Shown here one piece after another: positions 27,141 through 38,496 of a stretch of 64,000 nucleotides of DNA. The DNA is from Ramazzottius varieornatus (lineage: Eukaryota; Tardigrada; Eutardigrada; Parachela; Ramazzottiidae). The position numbers were made by a program, and so were the translations under genes. Position 1 is the stretch's first letter. Each line of letters starts with the position of its first letter. The notes beneath the pieces were generated by a model, which searched no databases, had not been told where the DNA came from, and was given only the letters and a program-made list of their open reading frames with translations. Where the stretch lies: NCBI GenBank assembly GCA_001949185.1, contig BDGG01000012.1, forward strand, positions 948,035-1,012,034, read 5' to 3'.

Positions 27141-29355
27141 TTAGTCCGAGTCCGTATCCGATTCGTCCTCGTCGTCGTCCACAATCTCCCAATCGTCTTC
27201 ATGGTCCTCGCTGGCCCTCTCACGTTCATGTTCAGCCATGAGGTACAGGTAGTCAAAGTTGGCCTTCTCCACATCGGCGTCAAACTTGTGGGGCTTTTCC
27301 TTGCTCTTCCCGCTGAGCCGCTCGAACTGCAAGACAGCCTGAATATCGTAAGAGCCCAGACGACTCAGGAGAAAGGTTCCCGTGATTGTCTATAATATCA
27401 GTACCTCAGCAATCAGGTCCTGCCCGCTTCCTTCCAGCTCTATGTTGGTTATGCTCTTGAAGAGGTCCTTTATCGAGAGCACTTCCACTCCTGAACGACT
27501 GAAGAACTGCAACAGGAATATCACCATATAGAAGCTTTGCTTTCTGTATTACAGACAACTTCATCGAGCGGAGAGTAGTCACTTACGTTGTAGACGTTCG
27601 AGCAATCCCTGTACAAGAACTCCAAAGCCCGTGGATGCGCAGGCTCGACAGACTGGCTTACGTCAATCACCCACACACGGTCGTCATGCCATATTAGGTT
27701 GTACTCCGAAAAATCGGCGTGGATGAGCCTACAGTCAGTGTACATTCGTCTCATGATCTGAAAAGGCAAGTATAGTCACAATTAGATTGTTGTTATTGAC
27801 TGCTGTATTGAGTCGGGTAATAACCTGCAGGGATGCATTTCGTACACTGTGTTACTGCCACGAAGAGAAGAACAACTTACCTGACAAGTCTCCTCATATG
27901 CGCGTTTCCTCAACTGTGGCGAAAGAACAGCATCCTTGAGTCTCGGAGCAGCTGTCTGGTGAGTCCCCAAAAACTCCATCACCAACACATGCTTTCTCAG
28001 CAGGAGCGGTTTCGGGCATGGAATATCATTCTCCGTCATCCTGCAATATACGATGAGGCGGAGATCAAGCCCAAGTACCACAACGTCCATCAGAACCAAG
28101 AGTCAACTGTTATATACCGTTTGAGGTTCAACATTTCCTTCTCTGCCCAGAATCTAACAATCTTCCTGGGGTTGAGTTTACTGAAGCGTTCTTGGAAGCG
28201 ATAATCGTTCCGAATGTATGGACCTCTGTTCCTGAACTCGTTCAGGGTAGTTTTGTAGACCTTGATAGCGCATTCTTCCGGTAAAGGCTGGTGGTCGTGG
28301 GTCCCGCCCACGGCATGAAGGACTACGGATTCCTTACCTACAGCCAAATCAGCTTACTATTTTGCGTGTGACCATAAAACGTACCCTGGCTTACCAGTGG
28401 CGACAACACCGTTTATGGCTTTCAGAACCTCTCCGCTGACCATCTTGAACAGAATAAGGCGAGTTCTGGGATCGACTGCCATCGTGGCTGTAGCCACATC
28501 GTCTTTCTTGTCCTTCACTCGGTGTCCGCGACGGTCTTGCTGGAGCGAGTGGACCTTTAACTCGTTGAAGATCTTGTTAGGAATCTTGGAGTCATGCAGA
28601 AAGTCGTCTCCAGTGGCGAAGTCTGTAAAGGCTTCGGTTAGAACACTGCGACAGCGTCGGTACGAAAAGTTCAGTATATCTTAAGCGAAATACGCCTACT
28701 TGGTGGAAAGTTCGCCATTACTCTGTCTGCGTTCCGTCGTCCACAGATATCGGCATCGTGCTTTGTTACGATGTCTTTTCCCTTTCCAATGTATCCTCGT
28801 GCCCCTATCTGTGGTAACTTTCCAGGCGTCATGTCAGGTTCGGGAAAATCATGTATAGGGTCCAACTCGTCATGGCTTTCGGACGGATGCAGACGACGAT
28901 GGTGGACCATGGAGACGGATACTTTACTTGGTCCATTATAATGACGTTCTTTCCGCTGGATCATCTCGTCGTGCTCTAGGTCTAGCTCATACTGTAACAT
29001 CTACGACGAACAAAACAGATCATCAACCTGCTAGATAAAGCTTATATGATCATACCAAAAATACCTGGGCAATCATTGCGTCATTCTGTTCCTCTTCCGT
29101 AAGACTGGTCTGGAAATCTGCGGGATTGACTTTCTCTGATACTTCGCTCACAAGCGCAAATCTACCAGGATGCTTCTTGTCCGAGTTGTGAAGTTGAGAA
29201 ACTAACTGTTCACTCATAACATCAGCCAGGGATGACGTCTGGCTAGGAGACACGGGTTTTGCCCAGGCATTAGATCGGGGACTCGTACTATGAGGCGTCT
29301 GAGAGTCCATCATGCGATCGACAGGTAGTGATGTTCCCGTAATGGAACCACTCAT
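27141..29355 (-). CDS. RIOK3: Atypical protein kinase RIOK3, 552 aa
   Basis: A RIO-family kinase acting in cytoplasmic 40S ribosome maturation. Exons in coding order: 29355-29065, 29000-28700, 28622-28395, 28337-28118, 28040-27881, 27757-27587, 27506-27405, 27326-27141; all phases agree. RIOK3-specific N-terminal features are [30 protein letters not shown] and [12 protein letters not shown]. The kinase core has the P-loop [26 protein letters not shown] (catalytic Lys), [15 protein letters not shown], catalytic [12 protein letters not shown], and metal-binding [10 protein letters not shown]. The C-terminus is acidic ([12 protein letters not shown]). The length is slightly above human RIOK3 (519). 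The start was chosen as the first ATG upstream of the conserved [10 protein letters not shown] block. It is head to head with HPDL, with about 1 kb between. Confidence 0.93.
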
Positions 29356-30351
29356 CAAACTGGTAAAAATTCTTTGTCGAGGTCCGAGACTGAAGAGAGC
29401 ACTAAAGCCTATAGCACAGCCAGGACAGCAAGTTGTTGAATACTACTCGTACTGATGGAGAAAATACGTTCGTGTCAAAAGCCTTGGGGACGACTCTTAC
29501 CTGGACCTGTCTTTGGTCCCGATCGTTTACGGCACTTCCAAGATCCCGTGCGAAAGGCTGACTTAACTTTCACGCGGATAAATAACCAGAAGAGCAAGAA
29601 GTGAGAATTTGAGAAATCAGAAATTTAAAATGATGTCAGAGACTCAGCGTTCACACGTCGATTTTCGTTTCAATCGTTTGTTTGCGTGCTTCCCTTACCA
29701 GACTGATGATGTCATCTGACAAGCGTCTCTTGAGCAATAAATCAAGCGCTACGGACGAGAATGGTCAATCAATCCCACGCAAATCAACTCGATAGCGACT
29801 GTCGGGAATTTCGTTCACTCAGCCTTACTGAGTTTGCGAATATCACTCAGGCACTTCCGGTTTGCACACAGGACCGTGACTGTGTACAGTTCCTACCTGT
29901 GAGAAGTGACAATTGCTTCTTCTGCAACCGAACAGCGTCTCTGCACGAGACTGCCGGCCATGCCCTGCGCAGCACGATCAGCTGATCGACGTCCGGTTAT
30001 GGTTCAACTTGATCAAGTAATCAAGTTCGCGTCTGCTCAGCTGATCGGTCTCATGCGAACAGCATAGCGAGCAGCCCCGTGTACGCACGTACCGTCCGGA
30101 ACTGAAATCGGGCGTTTGAACTGTCACATCTCACAGGTAGGACTGTACGTAGTTTGGAGTCTGGACTCTGGACTCTGGTACTTTATCTAATGTCGACTTC
30201 ACTCTCCATTGTCCACTGCTGTCTGGATCCTCCTTAGCTTCCGTCTGGTAAAGTAACCTGCTCTAATTACCGGTGTGCTCTAGGCTGTACCATTTGTGGA
30301 TATCACCGTCTCTTTTTGGAGGTTCAGTGAAACGCGAGCAGGTGGGCGGAT
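29356..30351. other. Divergent intergenic region RIOK3/HPDL
   Basis: About 1 kb between two diverging starts, so promoters for both should lie here. No repeat of the two miniature families, coding exon or clear TATA element was found. Confidence 0.45.
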
Positions 30352-31859
30352 ATGGCTACATTGCATCATCTGGAACTGCTGGTCAAAGATGGACTTCGCT
30401 TCGCTACGAATCTTGCCAAGCAATATTCCATGACGTTGAGTGCACTACGAGAGACGGAGGGTGCTTGTCAGTGGGTGGTCCGGACCGGAAACGCCGTATT
30501 CGTCGTCACCGAACCGAAAGACAGTAAGATACCCTACTCCCATCCTCAACATCCAGCGCTGTCATTGCAGTCTAGCAAATTAGATCAAGGCGTTGGCACC
30601 GTATTTGATATTGCTGTCCGGGTAAAGAATATAAACAGGGTCCTTACCAACTGCCACGCCATTGGCGGAGAGATTCTGATGCCGGCTACCAGAACCAGGG
30701 ATGAGTTTGGAATATGCGAGCGCGCAGTTATTCGTTCCTGTGTGGGAAACGTCGTCCATACCTTGATTAACCGCGAAGACTACAAGGGTCCATTTCTTCC
30801 TGGATTCATCAGCAGCACTCCGGCGCTGGAGAACAAGAGTTCCGCATTTTCCGCCGAGTCGCTGATTAACCATGTCGACCATATAACTCTAGTGTGTCAA
30901 CGCGGAGAGACGGACAACGTTCTGTCTTGGTATGAGAAAGTATTCGGATTTTCAAGGTTCTTTATGAATAAGTAGGTAAGCGATAAGCAAAGAGCCACAA
31001 CTATGTATCCAGGTTCAAAACCTACATTGATTTCTCTTTCAGAACAGAGACGGAAACGGATGGGTTCGTCCTGCAGGGAAATATCGGCCTTCGTCTTAAA
31101 GCCATGGAGTACTTTCATTGCTCAGAGATGATGCTGACGAGCGATCTGAAGGATGAGAATGCGCTGCGGATTGTTATTGCCGAATCGCTTCCTGGTCATG
31201 GTGAGAACCTGATAGCGCTTGTGAGACCTGACAGGATCTATAACTAAGCTGAGGTTTGCATCTCAGACGCGCAAAGCAATCAGGTGGAATCCTTCATCGA
31301 AGAACACGATGGACCAGGTGTTCAGCATGTCGGACTGTACACGGACGACATAGTACAGGCTGCGAGTAATGCGCGAAAGATGGGAGTTAACCTGCAGATA
31401 CCACCTATACTCTACTATTCTCATGTACGTATGGCAATGAGTTCAGTGTGCAGTACACAGGAGGTCGCAAAAAGATGCTTCCGGTGTGATAACTGTTTTT
31501 TTTTGCAGGCAGGGAAGCTGAAGGAAATAGCGTCGTCCGGCGAATGTGTACAGCGGTTACGCGAGAATGGAATTCTGCTGGATAGCGAAGCAGATATAAA
31601 CGAAGGCTCTTCGAAGAGTAGAAGGTACTGTAGGTTCGGAAATTTGCGTTATTAAGAATAAGCGAAGTCGCTTGATACATGACTTATTTGCAGGAAATAT
31701 CTGAAGCAGATCTTCACGAAGCCCATATTCGACAGAAATACTTTCTTCCTCGAGCTGATCGAGAGACGGGGTGCGCAAGGTTTTGGAACTGGTAACATTG
31801 CTGCGCTGTGGTGGTCAGTTCAACAAACGCTGAATCTTCAGAAAGCCATAGCAACGTGA
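30352..31859 (+). CDS. HPDL: 4-hydroxyphenylpyruvate dioxygenase-like protein (HPDL), 405 aa
   Basis: A non-haem iron oxygenase of the vicinal-oxygen-chelate fold. By family, HPDL is mitochondrial and makes 4-hydroxymandelate for the coenzyme Q head group. Exons: 30352-30971, 31043-31200, 31267-31424, 31509-31624, 31694-31859. The N-terminal module begins LHHLELLV. The iron triad is visible: His in VDHITLVC, His in [10 protein letters not shown], Glu in [10 protein letters not shown]. The end [15 protein letters not shown] resembles HPDL (GNI.ALW.SVQ) more than HPD. The first exon's frame runs to a TAG just before GTAAGC; using the GTAGGT donor 5 bases upstream avoids the stop and restores phase. 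Vertebrate HPDL is intronless, so four introns here are notable. A true HPD is the alternative. Confidence 0.85.
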
Positions 31860-33737
31860 TGACCAGGAAAACCGTAGGCCGCGGGACCGACGAAACGAAC
31901 AACACAACCGAGAAAGGTAAAGATAGATTTTTGTCTCACGCGCCTGTTAGCAATCTCATAGATGGGCATTTAGAATTCCTCGGTGCATTTACCTGTTACG
32001 ATTGCTGTGATTGAAAGTTTTGGAAAAATGCAGTTTGTTTCTAGTTCAGCTAAATTCCTGATTTTTCACGGAAAACAAGTTTTGTGTGGATCATACCCTT
32101 CCGTAATGCGTCCGACACCCTTCTACAACGTTTTCGCGGCGCTTTAGCGACCAACTAGTAAAATTTGCCGAATCAAGCCAAATTAGGCCAATCAAGCGAG
32201 ATGTTTGTCCCATATGCAGTGAGGGGTTAGGGCACGCCTTCGTAAGCCTGTGAGGGTCGGAAGGCTTTTCGAAGTTCCCTGAGCAATCGGAAAGGCACAA
32301 CTGAGCAGTGTGGTTTGGTGTAGGAGAAGCATCTAAGCGGCATGTTTTCCTGATATTAAGCGAGTGCTGCTCGCTTAACAAAAGCTCTCCGTCACAGTTT
32401 CAGACTAGCGGAAGGTATCCCGAATAGGTTTTTGCGTACTAATAAGTTTCGTGACCGGTCCGACCACTGCGACGAGACATGGGCTACATGGTTCTTCCCC
32501 ACCCGCGGATCATAGGTCTCGAGTTAGGATACCATGAACTACTACGACCGTGCTTTTGGTCCTGCAGAAGATTTATCTGCGCGTTTTTCTGTCCCGATAG
32601 TGATGGATGGTACAGGAGAAGGTTGCTGATGGCACACTGCTGATGGTGCACGATATCGATATGACGTCACCTGTAAATCGGAAGCCCAGCGAAGCCAGCG
32701 GGGTACTCTGGCCGAGCTCTTGAACTGGTTTTTCCTTATGTTGAATTAGCTTGTGCAAACGAACTTCTGATGACAATGGTTATCGAAATATCAAACACTA
32801 TTTCGCATCGTGAGATGATGACACGACAAGATTCAACGTGACTCTTGCCGTGGTTTAGATGTCTGAGATGTTTATTTGCCGCTCGTTTTCAACACTCGGC
32901 CAGGCTTGAGGCATTGCGTATTTGCTGTTGATTTAGCGACCTGCAGCGGGTACTAGAGCTCGACACTTCACAATCAAGATGGAGATAATAGCGAGATCGA
33001 GATATTGTCGACGCTGGTGAAGTTGTGAACAATGGTGTCCTAATAAGCAAGTCGTACAGCGGTACAGATTCTTGCCGGACTCTCAGCTCAACGCTTCTTG
33101 AACATTAGCCGCAGTCTCGACGGAAAGTTGTACTCAGCGACTCTGGGAATCACTTTTTTTTCCGCTAGGGTTTTTGCTTTTTTTTACTGCCGTCGATCGA
33201 TCGCGATCAAGATAACGGCCATGCAGAGTTCCTAGCTCGAAGATCAGGTTTTTTGCGGATGATTTTCGCAGTTTTTGTAAAGTTGCGCTGTACCTAACAG
33301 TACAATAGTTCACTGACTTCAATGTTCTCCATCTTTGGTGTGTAAACTTAGTTTCTTGGCATAAAATTATTCTGGACCATCTTTTTCAGTCTTTCCGTGT
33401 TTGACGTGTGGGTTGGGTGGCAAGCGTTCATTCAGCTCGGCTGCACGTTTGATTTCACTTTGCTTCTGACCACTTCACATTTTTTTGTATATCGGGCATC
33501 TATACCGTATCTATTTTCATCATCACCGGAGGTTCCTGGTTGCTTTTTGTTACGGAGGATAATTACTATCCGTCGTGGTCGAAAAGCCCAACCTAACTGC
33601 CAGAAGGTTAGTATGACGGCGAAATTTCGCGCTTATTGGAACAAATACATAACTTGGCTTATGCTAACGATCTTCTTCACATTCCAACCGATTGCAGGTT
33701 CCTCGAGTTGCGCATCGTTTGATTCTGGAATACTATC
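31860..33737. other. Intergenic region before catalase
   Basis: Nearly 1.9 kb without a supported gene. Scattered short frames have no recognisable domain. The last 300 bases are T-rich with splice-like pyrimidine tracts and may be 5' UTR of the catalase gene. Confidence 0.45.
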
Positions 33738-36429
33738 ATGAGGACTTCTATCCGGAAACTACTCCTTAGGTCCGCCACTGTCTTGTCCTGTTGTTTGCTG
33801 GTTCACGTCTCGGGAGAGATATTTATTGATGCGGGACACAAAGAACAAACCAGTTCCCCAACATGTTCACTATCGAGCATTGACCAGAACTGCGACAATG
33901 CTAAAGTCGCGAGCTTAGAGCCATTTCGCGAAAGAAAGTCCGAGAATGATATCCTGACTACCAACCAAGGACTCAAAATCGTCGACGATGAGAACTCACT
34001 AAAAGCCGGAAACCGCGGACCCTCACTGCTGGAAGATTTCCATTTCGTATGTGACCGTTATCCTTTCCATGTTATTTTCAAAGCTTTATTGCAACAATGT
34101 TTCTGTCTTTTCAGAGGGAGAAGATGACCCATTTCGATCACGAAAGAATACCCGAAAGAGTTGTCCATGCACGTGGTTCAGCCGCCCATGGGTACTTCCA
34201 GGTCTACGAGCCCTTGGCAAACATCACGAAAGCTGCCATGTTCCAGGATCCGAACAAGCTGACGCCGGTCTTTGTACGCTTCTCTACCGTCGCTGGATCC
34301 AGAGGCTCAGCAGATACGGTGCGCGACGTTCGTGGGTTTGCTGTCAAGTTCTACACGGACGAAGGTAACTTCGACTTGGTGGGAAATAACATGCCCGTCT
34401 TCTTCATTCAAGATGCCATCAAGTTCCCAGACTTTGTCCATTCTGTCAAGGTGAATCAAGAGTCAAACAGCGTCCCATCTTGGATTGAGTCTCTATAATC
34501 ATTCGTTCTTTGTAGCCGGAACCGCACAATGAGATACCGCAGGCTTCTTCCGCGCACGATACTTTGTGGGACTTTGTTACGCAGCAAACGGAAACAACCC
34601 ATATGATTGTAAGATTATTTTCCTGGTCTGTTCTTGCGTTACAGATAAAATCAAGAAAACCTTACTGTACCACTATCAGATGTGGCTGATGTCGGATCGA
34701 GCTATACCAAGAGCTTATCCCAACATGGAAGGCTTCGGGGTTCATACCTTCCGGCTCATCAACGAACAAGGCGTTTCCCGATTCGTCAAGTTCCACTGGA
34801 AACCCAAGCTCGGAGGTAACCAAACTTTCTACGAGTACTTCATCGCTCAAACTTTCTCCATAAGATTCGTGATTTTTGAATACTTCGTAGTGCATTCGTT
34901 GGTCTGGGACGAAGCGCAAAAGCTGGCCGGCAAGAATTCCGATTACCACCGACAACAGGCAAGACTTTGCAAGATTTCACATGCAAGATTGCTCCAGCCA
35001 TGCATAATGATGTAACTTGCATTGGGGTATCTGTAGTTGTGGGAGGATATTGAAGACGGGAATTATCCCGAATGGGAACTAGGCATGCAGGTTGTGGAGG
35101 AAGCCGACGAGAACAAGTTCGACTTTGACCTCCTTGATTCCACCAAGATCATCCCGGAAGAACTAGTGCCAGTTCAACGGGTAGGCAGGATGGTCCTCAA
35201 CCGCAACCCTGACAATTTCTTCGCCGAGACGGAGCAAGTGGCATTCTGTATATCCAACATTGTTCCGGGTATCGACTTCACCAACGACCCGCTCCTTCAA
35301 GGCCGCCTCTTTTCCTACCTCGACACTCAACTCTTGCGCCTTGGAGGACCCAACTTCCACGAAATCCCCATCAACCAGCCCATCTGTCCATTCCGACACA
35401 ACAACCAACGCGACGGACTGCATAGGCAGACCATCAACGTTGGCAAGACCAGCTACGGTACTTCTAGTCTTCGCCACATTCCGGACTAGGGTGCCTTGAC
35501 TTCGGCTTACCGACCGGGAGTGTGACATGTGCTTGTTTGTAGGTATAAACGCAATCAACAACGGTCTGCCGAAATCCGCCAACAAGAAGCAAGGTTTTAC
35601 CTCGTACCAAGAACGAATCGACGGTTACAAGATCCGTCAACGTAGTCCTTCGTTCGCCGACCACTTTTCGCAAGCCACGCAGTTTTGGAAGAGCATGTCG
35701 GCGCCGGAACAAGACCACATCGTTAACGCGTTCACCTTCGAACTAGGCAAAGTCGGCTACGTGGTTATCCGCCAGCGCATGGTCGACCAACTCCAAAACG
35801 TCGACGGCGAACTGGCCACCAGAGTCGCTACCAACCTCGGTCTGACTCTCAATGCCAAAGTCGCTAACGGAAACCCGAAGTCGGATATCGCTTCTTCACC
35901 TGCCCTGAGCCAAATGAACACAGCTAAAGACTCGGTGAAGACTAGAAAGATCGCTATCCTTGCGGCTGATGGTGTGGATGGTCAAGGTATCATGGACATG
36001 AACGCCACCGCGGCAGCCAACGGCGCCTCCATCAAGGTAGTGGCCCCACACCTGGGAACCATCCGCACGTCTACAGGAAGTTCGGTGGCTGTTGACGGTA
36101 CCATGCTGACCATGCCATCAATCCTGTTCGATGCTGTGCTGATACCGGCTGGAGCGGCTAGTACTAAGACCCTGCAGGAGTCTGGTGATGCTGTCCACTA
36201 CGCCCTGGAGACCTATGTACATTACAAGCCGCTGGCGGCAACAGGCGAAGGTGTGGACTTTCTGGCGCATGTGGGCTTGATTTCAAAGAACAGAAATCTG
36301 CCACTTCCGGAAGGCGTTCTAACTGCTCCCGGCACTGGTTTGAGCGATGATTTCAGACAGCAGTTTATCAATGCCATTGGCCAACATCGGTTCTTCACCC
36401 GTGAAAGAGTAAACGCCATTCCTGCTTAA
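33738..36429 (+). CDS. Large-subunit (clade II) catalase with C-terminal DJ-1/PfpI domain, 749 aa
   Basis: Haem catalase splitting H2O2 to water and oxygen. Exons: 33738-34046, 34115-34450, 34516-34608, 34680-34815, 34891-34958, 35037-35457, 35543-36429; phases agree. The fifth intron starts with GC (CAACAG|GCAAGA), a GC-AG intron. A signal peptide is likely ([20 protein letters not shown]), implying secretion or a vesicle location. Active site: His about residue 121 (RVVHARG), Asn about 194 (LVGNN), and haem-ligand Tyr about 408 (RLFSYLDTQ). Residues about 585-749 form a glutamine-amidotransferase/DJ-1-like domain ([34 protein letters not shown]). That domain defines bacterial/fungal large-subunit catalases and is absent from ordinary animal catalase. 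Tardigrades are reported to use such catalases, attributed to bacterial transfer. Introns and animal neighbours argue against contamination. Confidence 0.93.
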
Positions 36430-37549
36430 CAAAAAGCGGACCATTCTAACAGTTTTAGTTCCGTTCTGTTAAATTATGTAGCCTATGTTCATACTCCAGG
36501 AACATAGAAAGAGTGACAATTCCACGTTGGGGACAGTACCATGAAAATTTAATTCCTTGCGGCTGGTTTCTTTGCACAAGTAGTCAATGATACAATGGTC
36601 GACTTAAAGTAAAGCATTAACAATTGACATTCCCGATCAACCGCGAGTTTCTTAGTGGTAACCATGTACATAGAGTATACCCGAGGTTCGAGAATACGTT
36701 ACGATTTTCCGAGCAAAAGATCTTCGGAAGTATGGCATGGTAAGTTTTCGCAGTGCTGCAACTTCCGGGTTGGACAGCTGTCTCCAAGCCCGATCAAGCT
36801 TCATGTTACTCGGTAAGGGATTATGACTGCACGAGATTCGTTCTCGATTAAATCGATTTTGCTTTGCAGTTTCCGGAGTAGGAAGGAATTTGCCCAGTCA
36901 TGCACAACTGGCCGGAAACTAGTTTTCCCAACTCGTTACTGTACCACGTTTCCGACTTCCAGCCCTTTTACCACTGGGGTTAATGTGCTGCGCCTGAGGG
37001 CTTCGAAGAGCCGGTGACCCGGTGACCTTGTCAGCTGGTTGTCTCATAAGCTTAGGCTACTGTATGTTGCTCTATTTACGGAATTTTGATGTTCCTTTCC
37101 CGATAATTTTGATCGTTCAAGTCCAACATCCGCGATCATCCGTCCTCTACTATATGCTTATCTGAAACTGCTAGACCAGTTCACTGTAATCACTCGCTGT
37201 GCGCGCAGGAGCGGAATCTCTACCAAGCAACAGATTCGCCATCTCCGTAATCCATATGGACAGGACCTAGGGCATGAAGAAAATCGCATAATCCTTCCCT
37301 TATCTTCTGTCCGTTAACCTTCTTCTATACGCTCGGGATAGCCATTCATCCCGGGGCATGTGTCTATGCACAGATCGGATTACCGTCACTGTTGTCGGCA
37401 TTTTTTGTTGATTTTTCGGGACTGTTTCCGGCTGCCTCACATCCACAGCGGAATGGAGCGTTCCTAACTTGCATCGCCTAGCTGGCCGTAGCAGCTGTTG
37501 GACTGTTATCCACCGAAGAGCCCTGTCTAGAGAGGAAGAAGTGGCGCGA
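36430..37549. other. Intergenic region between catalase and NAA40
   Basis: No supported gene. The part directly before 37550 stays open in the NAA40 frame back to 37469 without an ATG, so NAA40 may have an upstream coding exon here that I could not place. Confidence 0.4.
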
Positions 37550-38194
37550 ATGAAACGCCTGCGACAAGGAATGTCCAAGAAATTCAGTGGACGGTTGTAT
37601 ACTGCGGAACGTCGTGTGGCGGAGGCGAACGCGTCCAACGATCCTCTTTCCGCCTGCAGCTCCGACCTGACGAAATTCGTGACCACGAAAGGACGGGAGA
37701 TAACGCTCGAGTGTTTCCGCGTTACGCAGATTCGCGAAAAAGAACCTCATGTTGTCGAGTGGATGTTTTCGTTGGTGGAGAGGAACATGAAGGAGCTGTA
37801 TGAGCAGTGTTCGTGGGGATGGAATCCAAAAGCCAAGCATAACGAGATGACGGAATCAGATGCATTTTACCTTATAGCCAAAGACTACAAGAACTCAACC
37901 TTAACCGGTTTTTGCCACTTTCGCTTCGTTATAGATTACGGAATCGAAGTCGTTTACTGCTACGAGCTGCAGGTGGAAGCTCAATACAGGTCCGAGCAGA
38001 TCGGAAAGAGAATTATGGCCGTACTCGAAGCCTTATCTCAACAGTGGAAAATGAAGAAAGTCGTTTTGACGGTTTTACGCCACAATCCGAGAGCCATAGA
38101 CTTTTACCTCCATGCCGGCTACACTTTTGACGAAACTTCTCCGACGCACGACGAGCCTGAACCGCATTTTATATTTAGCAAACCGACCTTTTAG
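37550..38194 (+). CDS. NAA40: N-alpha-acetyltransferase 40 (NatD), 214 aa
   Basis: A GNAT-fold enzyme that by family acetylates the N-termini of histones H4 and H2A. A single open exon runs from ATG 37550 to TAG 38194. Matches to NAA40 in order: NDPLSAC, ITLECFRV, VVEWMFSLVERNM, LYEQCSWGWNPKAKHNEMTE, AFYLIA, GFCHFRF, VVYCYELQVE, KKVVLTVLRHN, and a divergent YTFDETSPTH end. The acetyl-CoA loop, R-x-x-G-x-G in relatives, reads RSEQIG, so the first Gly is Gln (37997-37999). The basic N-terminal MGRK segment of vertebrate NAA40 is not seen, and the true start could lie on an upstream exon. It ends soon after the catalytic core, without the long His/Gly-rich tail of vertebrates. Confidence 0.87.
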   Translation: MKRLRQGMSKKFSGRLYTAERRVAEANASNDPLSACSSDLTKFVTTKGREITLECFRVTQIREKEPHVVEWMFSLVERNMKELYEQCSWGWNPKAKHNEMTESDAFYLIAKDYKNSTLTGFCHFRFVIDYGIEVVYCYELQVEAQYRSEQIGKRIMAVLEALSQQWKMKKVVLTVLRHNPRAIDFYLHAGYTFDETSPTHDEPEPHFIFSKPTF

Positions 38195-38496
38195 CGTCAC
38201 TTGTTGTTTTCAATATACATCCGAAGTAATTTCTCACTCAGTACACGGATTTGCAGTTATTTGAATGACGGTGGCCTTCAGATGAATTGATACTGTTTTA
38301 GTTTTCACTTGTTACAGCACAGTGTGCAAATAACCTCAAAGTTCGGTCTCTGTATCTTTTTCTCAACAGAAATATATTGCCGATAAACTCTAAAAGAGTA
38401 ACGAGCGCAAACTTATGAGAAGACCATCAACCAACTGAACAGGATGTCGTAGGCTGAGCAGGTCAGAGCGCACCGGGATCTCTGGAAGAAACTAAA
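38195..38496. other. Convergent spacer
   Basis: About 300 bases between NAA40 (+) and the minus-strand orphan gene. It would hold both 3' ends; no distinct polyadenylation signal is clear. Confidence 0.35.

Noticed and set aside
32091-32381. A minus-strand 96-codon open frame between HPDL and catalase
   Set aside because: No domain, odd composition, no splice context; treated as chance.
33397-33741. A plus-strand open frame just upstream of catalase
   Set aside because: It has no recognisable domain, a non-ATG start, and overlaps the likely 5' UTR.
33738-36429. Catalase as bacterial contamination
   Set aside because: Six introns with correct phases and flanking animal genes on both sides make contamination unlikely.
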